64,000 nucleotides of DNA. Origin: Metridium senile. Lineage: Eukaryota > Cnidaria > Anthozoa > Actiniaria > Metridiidae. Position 1 is the stretch's first letter; the number at the start of each line of letters is the position of its first letter. Positions 45,830-59,100 of this stretch are shown here, in pieces. The notes under the pieces were generated by a model. That model did not search any database. It worked only from the letters and a program-made list of their open reading frames with translations, and was not told where the DNA came from. The translations under genes were made by a program, and so were the position numbers. The stretch is from contig OX459097.1 of NCBI GenBank assembly GCA_949775045.1, positions 7,767,685-7,831,684 on the forward strand, written 5' to 3'.

Positions 45830-47162
45830 TAGTGTCGTCACGCAACGCTCCTAAAAACGGCTGCCGGGGAGACTACCAGCCAGCCTGCCAGCCAAAATAC
45901 ATGCATCAATACTAGCAACGTTCTTTAGCAATAGCTTCCTGTTAAAAAAATATCATCCTCCGTCCAGAAAACGTTTTTCAAAATATGTTACATTTTCTAC
46001 TTGTGTGACTATTGTTTTTACTGTGAAAATCTTGTTTTGACAACTTTTCTGGGAAGTTCGAGGGGGGTCATATATGATGCAACAGTTTCTCGAACAAACT
46101 GCTTTCCGTCGTACCAGAAAAAAAACATTAACTTTAATTTGGATTCCAATGGAACTTAATAACAAAAGGAGATCCATATCAGCTTAGATTTTTATGCAGG
46201 TAAAGTAATATTTAATGTAAAGCCCTGTCAGACGGTATGCCTTCTGTTCTTTATGATATAAGTTACATATAATTAGCATACGTCTACAGCCAATGTTTTC
46301 AGTGTTTTGTTGGTCGTGTTATCAATTCTTCGAAGGTAATCTTTGGTATGTCTTTGATATAAATGAATCATGCTCAAGCAATGTGCCTACTTGACTGTCA
46401 AAAGTTACGGTACTTTACTGAAAAAATAACGAAGCTAAATAAAGGTTTGAATTAATTTCCGGCTAAAAAAAAGTGAATTAAAAAATGAATTCAAATGGTT
46501 TACTCAGTAACCGAGTTCGTCCAAACGATTTGAAAGTACCGTTAAGGATTCTATAAATCGAGATCTTATTAGATTTTATAACCATGGTTATCATAGGTAA
46601 GTGGTACGTTGTATTTATCAGTTTTAACTGTGTAACTTGAACCATCCAACCATAGTGATCTTGGGTATCTGCATGAAACATCGCAGCGAGAAAAAAATAA
46701 CATTTTCCAGGCCCACGGTAAATGTTTGCACTTTAGTGAGTTAGATATTATCGGATTGTTTGAAAATATGAAAAAATTGTTTGAAAAGACTGTCGATGAA
46801 AAGAAAGATCGATGGTTCGATCTTTTGGATATGCTTTCTTGTTTCGATCGAATCCCTTAATATTAATTTCGTGACATACTTAATATACAATGCAGAAGGT
46901 ATTGGAGGCAACTCTGTCAACAAAAGTGATCAGCATAGACAGAAAAGGTTCGCATAAAACATTGACTTTTTAATATTCAGATTGTGTTTGTAATTTTTGC
47001 ACAATTCCTATTTTCATATAATGTTTTATTGATATCTAAGGATTTGTAATTCTGACATGTAATCGTGATTCTGTTCTGCTTGACTAGGAAATGCTATGCA
47101 TGGTGACTCATAGTTATGACCTTAGAAGGTACTTTCAACCTTGACAAGACTACGTCTAACAA
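45830..47162 (+). promoter_or_regulatory. 5' flank and leader of the second KH-Roc gene
   Basis: Shares ordered blocks with 20385-21862. The last 100 bases (GTGATTCTGTTCTGCTTGAC, GCATGGTGACTC, CTTGACAAG) match the leaders at 21780 and 29030. The duplicated unit therefore includes at least 1 kb of upstream DNA, so the paralogues may share expression control. Confidence 0.5.
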
Positions 47163-50100
47163 ATGTCTGCTGATCTCGAGGTAAGTCAACTGATTCTTTA
47201 ATCATTAACTAGTGATGTACGTCGAGGTTTGTATAGGAAATAATATGATTACGAGTTTGATTTGGAATTAATTTGCAAGATTTGGTCCGGGAGTTTCTCC
47301 CTTTGTCGAAGTGGTAGAGGTGATCGACGGAGGTTTTGAAAACGACCCCTAAAAGGTACGCACTGATTAAAATAACTGTTAAAGCCTTGTCGATTACAAC
47401 CCCTAAAAGGTACAGCTGTGCTATGTTCTTGCAAGCCAAGCTTACCTTTAGCAACAAAGCAAGGTAAAATGCCCCCGGGGGTAAAAATGGTCCTTACAGG
47501 TAAGAAGTCATGTTAAGTAATTTTTGAGCAACAATCCTAAAAGGACCCTAAGAGGTACGCACAAGAAATATTGTTAGCCCTAAAAGGTACGCCGATCACC
47601 CCTACCTCTTGGACAAAGGGATCTAGTTTGAGACAAACTTCTTCTGCTAGCAGGGCTGGTAAACGATTAAAGTTGGGGGAAAAAATCGTTTCTACAACGT
47701 ATTTGATTTTTGATTGTTCTATGTAAAGGAGTAAATAATGGTGAGGGGTGGGAAATTATTATTATTGCAAATTGTAAATATTAAATACGGGACATTAGGT
47801 ATGGAATCAGCGTATGAGGTTGAGATATACATTTTAGTGATTTTAGTGGTGTCCCAATTAGTTATTTGTAAAAAGCTAGAACGATGTGACACATAAATAA
47901 AGTTATTATTATGATTTGCTAGATTTGACACTATAATATGAGTTCTTTTTTTTTTGTTTCTAAGCCAAGTGATGAGGAGTATGAAACGTGGCTGCATATT
48001 CCCCAAGAATTGGTTGGATATGTTGTTGGAAAGGGAGCCCGAAACCTCAACCACGTCATGTCAGAAACCAATACCTACATAAGAACACAGAAAATTGGTG
48101 ATAAGACATACTTTGTCATTGAAGGCGAACCAGATGATCGATACTCGGCAAAATTGAAACTTAAAAGATGTGCGGTAAGGTTTTTATTTCAATATCGATC
48201 TATTTTATGTATGATTTATGTACACCGGTTTTCACAAATGTTGCCAAAAAAAGACAAAGAAAATAATAAAACTTTATCAAGAATTAATTACAATCCAAGA
48301 TCAGTAGTATAATACACAAAAACCTGATTATCGAAACTTTTTTTACTATGCCGATGATTGACTATTATCACTACTGATGTGCATAATCAGCTCAGCTTCA
48401 GAATGTTTTTACTTGTCCGAGTAAGCGATTTTTAAGGTAGTTCGGGCGTCATGAATTCCTTCGTTAGATCTTTTTGAAACTTCTCATGTAAAAAGAGCAA
48501 ACTAAGTAAAGTTCAAAACTAAAATAAAAATTATGGGTCACGTTTCGGAGATAAGGGCGGTAGACTGGGGCCCGTATTGGTCATTTTTTGTGACAAAAAT
48601 TGTCGGAATTTGAAACATAAAACGCTATTTATTCTATTTTTCCCGATAACAAACTTTTTAACAAGCATTTGCAAAAGAAAGGCACTTTCCTAACAAACAT
48701 ATTATTTGCCATGTTTTACTCAAGAAAATCCTTTTGGCAAAAATCGAGTCGAAATGTCGAGCATTTTGATGCAAAAATAGACTCAAAATGTGAAAAATAC
48801 TACATTTTGCGCTCGAAAACCATATAATTTTTATTTCATGGAATGAATAGTTCTGATAAGGGACATCCAACTATAAAATAAAAATTACGAAAACCCTTTA
48901 AAATTTCTATATTGTGAACCTGTTTTTTGTCCGTGCGGGACTGGTAACTAGTTCCCTATAAGATCATCGAAACAAACTTTAACATTTTTTGGTTCTCTAA
49001 TATCTCTAGAATCGATGTAAAGCTAATTATGACCTGTTTAATTCGTAATTCTTGCCCAAAACACTTATTTATTTGACGCAGTACAGTATGTGTGTGCAAT
49101 TCCGGACGGATTTTAGATAAATTACCATATCATTTGTTAAATGCATTGTTTAAGAAAAATATTTTCCCTGGAGATGAGGTAACATCTGATAAAGACTTAT
49201 ATAAAGTATTGGTCAATTTTAGCAATTAATAAAGATGTTATGGATATATTTGTAAAGTAGTTTGAGTGGTGCAATTCCGGACATTTGTGTGTAAAGCCGG
49301 ACACTATTAAAGTAGGTTCTGTTTAATCAATTCTTTGAAGTTATTTCCTAATTTTCGAATGCTTATGATAGATTTTCTATTTCCACAGTAAAATTTGAGA
49401 TTAAAGCATCAATTTGTGTTAATTAAATCATGAATTATGTTGCTTGATTAATACGTTTGAGCACTAAAGTATTTCACACATGAGTAATTGCACTCGTGCG
49501 CTGGATTCTGCAAATGAATAATATACAAATTAGGTAATACCTAATAGCGGAGCTCCCATGCAGTTTAAATTGTTCTTTCAACATCAATATGTACATGTAA
49601 ATAGTTTTTGTGCATGGGCCATGCCCAATCTAAACTGTAATTATTTTAGTTATGTAACCGCAAAAGACAACTACAAAATCATAGATATAGGTGGAAGGCG
49701 GACTTTTAATTTTATTTACATATTTTATTTACTCTGCGATATATATATTTTCGATAAAAATTCAAAAACCTTATTTATCTCGCATACAAAGTACTATATT
49801 TTTCAATAATTTTATGCTGAAATTATGAAAAAGGTATTTTATGTGCATGATGAATTATTGACTAAAAATCCAAACCAAACCATTTTTGTTTTTAAAATAT
49901 GAGCCTAGAAAAAAACTTCGCTATCGATATAACTTTTCTAGAGAAACAAAATTAGGGGTATTCACGCGTTTTTGAAAGATATTAATTTTTAGATTTTACT
50001 TTTTTGAGTTCAAATCACACAAAAATTCGTGACAGCGTGACTTTGTGTCACGACACGCGTACATATTGGCGTGTTTGCGAACGCCAAGGCACCTTCAAAT

Positions 50101-53100
50101 TCGATTCAAACACAAGACAAAACGCTGAGAAAAATCAAGATTTTAAGCTTCATATTGACAAAAACGTTACTTGAACAAGTACTTAATAGGATGGTAACTA
50201 TGTATTGAAAGGAAAAAACGGATTTCTAGAACATTTCTATATAAAAAAAACCCTTTTCATCGCATTAGATTTACTATTGAAAAAGTAGTTATGGCAAATC
50301 TTCAAAATTCAAACAAAACACAAAAACGACCTGAAAGTGTTTTTAAGTGGAATTAAAGACCTCAAGTATCAACCAACACAGGATCGATTTGAAAAGAAAA
50401 GGATCTTAAAACAAGGTATTTTATTATGAAAAAGTTTGTGTAAAACATCATTTTGTTCTGTAAAAAAAAACAGGCTCGTTTAGTAACCATAAAATAGTCA
50501 ATATTGCTAAATAAACAAAAGTTATTCGACCAATTTTGAATTATATTTGTATTTTAATTAATCTTTAATGTTTACCGTTTATGAGTTTGTAAAAAGTACG
50601 TAATGAATAAATCCCTTTTTGAATCGACCAAAGGCAACGAAATAAAAGTAAATCTAAAGGTAGGAAAAAACCCTCCTTTTTTTATATATATAATAAAAAA
50701 AAGAAAGGATTTTTCCTTTTTAGAAGCTTATTTATTTCAAGTTTTAGGTGTTTTTTCACGCTCGTTATCAAACAATTTTTCTCTCAAAAAAACTGACTTG
50801 AAAAAAATAATTCGTTGAACTTACTTTATCGGTGATTATTTTCCTAAGATTTTGACGAATACATGTATGTACTTGAATCAGTTTTGATGAATTAAACATG
50901 GGTCATAGTTAAACTGCCAAGCTTGAAAATCCATAAATAAACTGTGCTGAAGGAAGCATTTTGAAGATAGTTTTCATAACGAATAAAGTCGTTTCTTTTT
51001 CAAATCTTTTACGTTGCAGTAGTCTTCATTCTTCTACGAAGTTGTATCCACAGACACGTGTTCTTGGCCTTTCATTATTTTCCTTTTCTTTAGTTACTGA
51101 TTTCCTCATTTTAGTCTCCTTCAAGTTTATTTTCTTCTTTGGTACTAAGTCTTTATTCATCCAAGAAGCTACAGACACGTTTTCTTGGCCTTTCAGTCGT
51201 TTTCTTTTCTACTGTTAAATTTCTTCATTTTTGTATCCGGCCCAAGTTTATTTTCTTCTTCGGCCAAAACTATCTTTGTTTTCTTCGATGTTCATCTTTC
51301 TCAGTTGATATTTTAAATATTTGTTTTGTTGTTGTTTGTTTGACTTTTTTTGTCGATAAAGGAACAACCTGCTTTTGATCGGGCTCTGCTATTCGCATCA
51401 CTTTCCCGCCGAAATGTAACAGCCAATCAGTATCGCGATGGGCACGGACGTACGCCGTTGTACGGACGTGCGCGCCCGCGATCCTATGTGGTGTCCATGA
51501 AAAATCAACTCGATGGGTTACCATTTTTTCTTAAGTATGGTGCTCCGCTTGCGCGGGCCTTCGGCCCGCGCGGAGCTCCGCTATCAATGTTCTACCATGA
51601 GCGATAGGATACATGAAGTTCGTGAACGAAGACATAATTTGCTTTAAAACTAATATAGAACATATACTAATATACAAATTAGGTAATACCTAATAGCGGA
51701 GCTCCCAGTTTAAATTGTTCTTACAACATCAATATGTGCATGTAAATAGTTTTTGTGCATGGGCCATGCCTAATCTAAACTGTAATTATTTTAGTTATGT
51801 AACCGCAAAAGACAACTACGAAATTCTAGATGTAGGTGGAACGGACTTTTAACTTTATTTACTTTATGAGCAAATAATTATCTGCGATATATATATTTTC
51901 GATTAAAAGTCAAAAATCTTATTTATCACGCGTACAACTTACTATCTTTTTCAATAATTTTATGCTCAAATTATGAAAAAGGTATTTTGTGTGCATAATG
52001 AATTATTAACTAAAAAATCCAACCCAGCCTATTTTTATTTTTAAAATATGAACCTAGAAAAAAACTTCGATATCACTATAACGTTTCTAGAGAAACAAAA
52101 TTAGGGATATCCACGCGTTTTTGAAAAAGTTATGAATTTTTAGATTTTACTTTTTGAGGTCAAATCGTAGAAAAATTCGTGACAGCGTGACTTGTGTCAC
52201 GCACGACACAGCACAGCGTGCATGATAGACCATAGACAAAACGCTGAGAAAAATCAAGATTTTGAGCTTCAAATTGACAAAAATGTTACATGAACAAGTA
52301 CTTAATAGGATGGTAACTATGTATTTAAAGGAAAAAAGGGAATTCTAGAACATTTCTTTATAAAAAAAACCTTTTCATCGCATTAGATTTACTATTAAAA
52401 AAAGTAGTCATGGCAAATCTTCAAAATTCAAACAATACAAAAACGACCTGAAAGTTCTATTGAAGTGGAATTAAAGACCTCAAGTATCAGTTCTACCAAC
52501 CAGCACAGGATCGATTTGAAAAGAAAAGGATGTTAAAACAAGGTATTTTATTATGAAAAAGTTTGTGTAAAACATCATTTTGTTCTGTAAAAAAAGTACA
52601 AATTTGAAATAGAAACTAATAAAAAGGTACGTTTAGTAAGCATAAAATAGTCAATATTGGTAAATAAACAGAAGTTATTCCAACAGTTTTGAATTATGTT
52701 TGCATTCTAATTCATCTTTAATGTTTTCCGTTTATGAGTTTGTGAAAAGCACATAAATAAATCCCTTTTTGAATCGACCAAATACCACAAAAAGTACAAT
52801 TTACACACTTGTAAACATCGTGTTATGCACGGTTTGTATCTCAAAAATTAAATCAAATGGAGATAAACGTTTTCTTTTTTCTTTGTATAATAAATCAGAG
52901 AACAGATTCTTCCTTTTTGAAGCTTAATTATTTCAAGTTTTTAGGCCGTGTTTTTTCACGCTCGTTATCAAACAGTTTTTTTTCTCGAAAAACTTGAAAT
53001 AAATAATCCATTGAACTTACTTTATCGGTGATTATTTTCCTGAGGTTTTCTTCTTTTCAATGACTTCGATAATATTTTGACGAATACATTTATGTACTTG

Positions 53101-56100
53101 AAGGAAGCATTTTGAAGACAGTTTTCATAACGAATAAAGTCGCTTCTTTTTCAATTCTTTTACCGACATTGCTGTAGTCCTTATGCTTCTACGAAGTTTT
53201 ATCTACACACACATGTTCTTGGCCTTCCAGTCTTTTCCTTTTCTTTAGTTAAATTTCTTCGGCATTTTTCTCTCCAAGTTTATTTTCTGCTTTGGTAGAC
53301 TTTATTCTTCCATGAGGTTTTATCTATAGACACGCTTCTTTGGCCTTTCAGTCTTTTCCTTTTCTACTGTTAAATTTCTTCATTATCGTATCCGGTCCAA
53401 GTTTATTTTCTTCTTCGATTCGGCCAAAACTATCTTTGTTTTCTTCAATGTTCATCTTTCTCCGTGGTGTTAGCAGGTTGTATTTTATTGTTGTTTGTTT
53501 GACTTTTTTGTCAATAAAAGAAAAACCTGCCTTCAGGCTCTGCTATTATGCGAACGCGCTCGACATTTTCCCGCCGAAATGTAACAGCCAATCAGCATCG
53601 CGATGGGCACGGACGTACGCCGTTGTACGGACGTGCGCGCCCGCGATCCTATGTGGTGTCCATGAAAAATCAACTCGATGGGTTACCATTTTTTCTTAAG
53701 TATGGTGCTCCGCTTGCGCGGGCCTTCGGCCCGCGCGGAGCTCCGCTATAAGTAAATGAACTATTTACCTGTAGCTTGACTTTCATCGTCCTCGAGTTTT
53801 ATTTCAAAAATGGCGCCTTCTATAAATTTAATTTTATACAGGCCTAGTCTCTCACGGACTTTAAGCATATTACGTCATACATTCGCCCGTCGAAACTATA
53901 TCTACACTGGGTAGGAAGTCCATCAAGGTTGCCATGATACATCCAATCACACAGCTCTTATAACAAAAGGCTATTGTTTAGGCTTTCGTACCATGCTTGT
54001 AAGACAAAAATTACGACTCTCTTATCCCCGAATGGTCATAAATTGACAGCAAACTACTTTCTTGAGGGGGAGGGTTGTAATTTTTACAGGGGAGGACTAA
54101 AGTTTTTGTGTGATACTTCCGCTGCTGTTCCCGGCTCTGTTAACAACAAATATGCTAAAAGAATAGGTAAAATGCTCTCAAAGAATGCTTAAATTCATTC
54201 GGGTGATGCTAGTATAGGAAAATTATTTTGTTGCTGTTACAAAATGTGCACAAAAATGTGTTGTAAAGTGAAATACGAGAAGGTGAATCATGATCAATGA
54301 TTATATCTGTTTTTCTGGTTATGAACTATAGTCATCATCTAGCTACGAACGTACAGAATGCAAATTTTGTACAAACTAAATAAGAGTGAGACTTAGAGGC
54401 ACTGATTGTTTATCCAGGCTTTGTTTAGTGTTTTCTATGAACAATACAGAAGTTTCACATGAAACCGCTTCTTGAATGCTAATGTATTTCTTATATTCTA
54501 ATGAGGTCGTTGACAAGAAATATAACGAATTCACGTTCATAGCTTGTTACAATATAAAAAACCGTCAACTTTAGAAAAAAAGACGTTAATTGTGTTTACA
54601 TTGTAACAAAGTATGCACGTGCATACGTTATATTTGTTGTCAACGAGCTCATTAGCAAGAAGCTGCTTATGTGAAACTACTCTAATGCCTCAGATATCAT
54701 TCTTTTCTGATAGGTCTTATAATTAGAAACAAGAATTTCTTACTCTATTGAATTATTTCGTAACACGAATTTGCATTCTGTAGTACGTTATCTGGAAAAA
54801 CATATTTTTCATCTTATAAAATTGTTAAAAAAAGACACTATTAAATGTGCAGTTCTCAAAGTAACAACAGCTCCTCGAAATTTTATATTTGCGTCGTCTG
54901 GTCGTAAAATAATATAGAAAATATAAATGTAAAAACCATAAACTATTTTGATGCATAGCTCTGGGCGGTGGCTCTTGCTACAATAAAGTGAATTTTGCAA
55001 ATATTATGATTCCGCGGTCATTGAAAACTTGTGCCTTACCCTACCCTAGAACGTACATTAACTCAGAACAAATTTTTAGATTTACCCCACCCTAGAACAT
55101 TGCATGGCACATTGCCTTATATGGAAGATTGCATAGCAAAGTTCTTACAGCATAGCACGAAAGCCGAGTTAAGACTTCCTACCCAGTGTAGTTATAGCTT
55201 CGAGGGGCGAATGTATGACGTAATAAGCTTATATAGTCCGTGAGAGACTAGGCCTGTATAAAATTAAATCAGTATTGTAGCCGCCATATTTAAAATACAA
55301 CTCGAAGGACTTCGAAGGAATAGAGTCAAACCCCCGGGGTCAAACAACAGGTAAGTAGTTCATTTATTCATACTTTTTATATGTTCTATATTAGTTTTAA
55401 AGCAAATAATGTCTTCGTTCACGAACTTCATGTATCCTATCGCTCATGGTTCTACATTAAATGAATAGTGCATGGTGATTAAACTATCCAAAAGATAAAT
55501 TTTGTTTGCAAAATCAACCTGCAGTTGAATTGTATATTTGTAAGCGACATTTTAACCTATAATTCAAAGTTACGGGTGATTGTTTATCTTGGTTATTTTA
55601 TCGTCCGGAATTGCACATACCTTGGATTTTAGTAGTATTTCTAAAACCATCTCCTACACTTATTTTAAACTTTTAAGGACGGGGCCTACTATTGCCACTG
55701 CGCAGGCTACTGCGCATCTACATAGTTTCCATTTTAACGCGCTATCTTACCTCAAAAGATGACAAAATACAAATAAAAAACCATCTAACAATGGTAGACG
55801 CGACGGTAGCGGTTTTTATAAAAACAGTCCCACAATGCACTTATGATGACTAATTATAATTGCTTTACTTAGTAGGGAGGGGACCGGAAAGAAATTGTCT
55901 TATGATGATCTTCGGCGGCAAAGTTTACCACTCGATAACTTTTTAAAACGCCCGGTAACCCCAATTTTTTTATAACTGCAATTATTAAGAACATGTTAAA
56001 CAATGGTTTTGATGTAAAATTTCGAAAAAGCAACTGATTTTTGAATGGAAAATAGACAAAAATTCGAATTTTCTGAACCTTGTAAAATACAAGTCGCGAT

Positions 56101-59100
56101 GCTAAAAAAATCATATTTCACTACTAACTTTTGAAAATACGTTACAAAATATATATTCCTATTAGAAAATTACTTGTTAATTGTTTACCGCTATCAAAGA
56201 GATGTTTCAATGAAAATCCTTTGAAAAACAAAATTATTTGTCGATGCCGGTAAAATCGTGACGTCAGCCATATTTAAGACTCATTATTTCTCTTAACTGC
56301 CCGGTGACCCCACCTTTTTTAGACAGATTTGTAGAACCCTCTGAAGGGTTAAAACAACTCACATAGTTATTTGAAGAATACATTACTTTTTAATTAGTAG
56401 GCCCCGTCCTTAAAAGCTCTTCTTTTCACACAAGATAACATTTTGTTTGCAATTGAAAACCTATTAAATATTTTGGCGTTAACATTTGAATCTGCAGAAT
56501 AATCACAATTTTAAGTTTAACATGTAATTTAAAGCACGTTAAAAACTGAGTTATTGCGAATTTGCATGTTCACATGCCATGACAAATCGCTTTTTTTCCT
56601 CGCTGAAAATAACTCGATTGTCACAAAAACTTCTTACACAATAGAAAACATACAAATGCTTAATTCTATAATGTTGTTTTCATTTGTAAACAAATTCAAT
56701 CTCTTTTTTAACGCTTAAATGCCAAAGTGTCCAGATTTGCACACTGTCCGAATTTGCACACACATACTGTATAGTCCCAAAAACCGACACTAAAACGACG
56801 CGGATTTGAACGCGAAAAATTCATGACTTTAACGAAAAATCTTGATTTCTCGTGAACGCGGATCTAGATTTAGGAGTTTTTTTGCAGAGTTGATGTGCTT
56901 GTCTTGTGAATGCATAACGTTGCCATGATTTTCAAATCGGAAAACAATTAAAGCTAAAAAACGAGATTATGTGGATTTTACGTACAACGGCTGGGTCCCA
57001 AACTACCTTAAGATTTACGCGCTCAGGCAATCATTGCGAGGGATATGTGAAATTCAGTTTCTGATTGGCTGAGATAGAGTGAGAAGCAAAACAGCTACGT
57101 ACAAAAAATAGCTCACTCGGAAAGCTGATAGTTGATTGGTCTATCATTCAGAATTATTTATAAACAAAATGTTGATCAAATTTAGAAGGCAGCATGGTCG
57201 AGTGGTCAAAGGTTTGGTCTCGCAGTCCGGTGGTGCCGGGTTCGAGTCCCGCTCTGGCCACTATTAAACTAAGACTATATTTGTCCCGATTCCGATTAGA
57301 CCAATTTCAGTCTCTCGACCATGATTCTAAGATAGCCAACTGGTTTGCCTTCTTGTCAGTGGCCGGCGGAATTCTTATCTAGGGGCTATTTCTATTTAGA
57401 GCGGTGAGCCATAGTGAGCGAATGAACCAACTGGTAAATAAATAAATAAAAAAAGCTAATAATTTCAGAGCATTTGTCAGAGCAAGAACGAAGGCTTGTC
57501 CCAATCCTGGTTTCCTTGTGTTGACGGTAAAGAAGGTACATACGAGCTTCAGCCATGTGACTACAAAGGGTTTCAATCAAAGCTTGTGTTGAAGTCACCA
57601 ATTAAGGTAATTAGAAATCTGTTCATCATTTTTACACCCGACAGAGCTTGTGAAATGAGTTGTCGATTCTCTTTCGTCAATCAAACACAATTTGTCTAGA
57701 TATTTTACATATACAAGTCGTGAACGATAGTTCAATGAAAAAACATTTGTTTCCAGGCCTAATGATATATTTTAGGTATCTGACCGTTCAAACTAAATAA
57801 ATTCAATAATAAATAATAATTTCTACGTACCTGTTTTATGTTCACTTCGACCATTGTTTACATTTCAATTTCCGATTGTTTGATTGACGGAAGAGTATTG
57901 CCATCCTCACTTAACGAGCTTTTTCTCTGACGGCGCGTAGCAATGAAATCGGTGGTATAATCGTATGGTATTATACAATTGTTTTTAAGTAAATTATGGA
58001 AGCTTTTCCTTTTCCACCCAAACAATCCGAGTTTTAACTTAAATCAACAAAAAGGAAATGAGCAAACATGTTTCCATTGCTAGGACTACAGTGGTCGTGA
58101 CAACTACAACACACTTTTACAAGAACTATCGAAAATTTTGCAGCAAAACAAAGAAAAAAATCGAAGCAGCAATATCTGGTGTCACTTTGGAACAATTTAC
58201 ATAAATTATCTGCATGAAGGTAGAGATGGATTGCAACCATTCCCAGGAAAGTGAATTAAACAAACGGACCACCAGTCACGGTGATGGTTTTCTTTTGTCA
58301 AGAGCACCAGCATGACTGCCATTTCGTTTGTTCAATTCACTCTCCTGAGAATGGTTGTTGAGAATGGGGGGGGGGGGGGGGGAGTTGGGGTGTGCCGCCG
58401 GGACCTCAAAACCCTAACCCTATCCCAGACCTAAAATTTCGATTTTCCATACCCTATCGTAGACTAAACCTAAGAATTATACACCCCATCCAGGGCTTAA
58501 AAAGGACAGATTTTCAATAGAATTCAAATGACTTTAGTTTCGGTTGAATGCGTAGCCTATAAAACGCCAGCGAAACCCTTTACCAGCCAAAAACTTAACC
58601 CTATGCCAGACAAAATCCTTACCCTATCCCAGACCAAATGTCAAAAAAGGATACCCTATCCCAGACCTAAAAGCCGAAAAACCATACCCTATAGGGCGGC
58701 ACACACCCGTATGGCAAATATATGGGAGTAACCCCCCAGGGCTATTAGTTTTAATTTCAGGCCAAACCTTGATAGAACATATTTACCGATCAATCAACTA
58801 GTCCACCCACAAAACAACACGTAAACCAACCAGTCTGTCAATCAACTAACTAGCTCATATAACAAATAACCAGCCTATATCTATCAACCCATCCATCCAT
58901 CCACTCACTCAACAAACAACCTATCAACCAGCCCACTAGCCCTACCAACCAACCAACTAGCCAACCAATCGACCCCCTAGACCAACCCACCCACCAACCA
59001 ACCATGCAGCCTGCCAATAAATACACTAGCCCACCAACCCAATAAACAACCTGTCAACCAACCAATTTACCACTCAATCGACTAACCAATAAGATTACCA

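Larger units (their letters stand above)
48433..57012. repeat. 8.6-kb nest of inverted repeats in intron 2
   Basis: The edges read TTAAGGTAGTT and AACTACCTTAA. Inner pairs are also inverted: CAGTATGTGTGTGCAATTCC near 49083 against the complement near 56755; 53765-53905 against 55165-55350; and 51600-51670 against 55375-55445. Two 2-kb units and a smaller TIR element lie within. I read it as a large non-coding foldback element with later insertions; exact nesting needs alignment. Confidence 0.55.

Noticed and set aside
51350..53751. Arg-rich frame conserved in both 2-kb units
   Set aside because: Near-identical DNA at element ends explains the conservation. There are no synonymous-biased changes to support coding.
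57188..57260. Functional tRNA gene
   Set aside because: Boxes A and B are present, but the acceptor and anticodon stems pair poorly and a SINE-like body follows.
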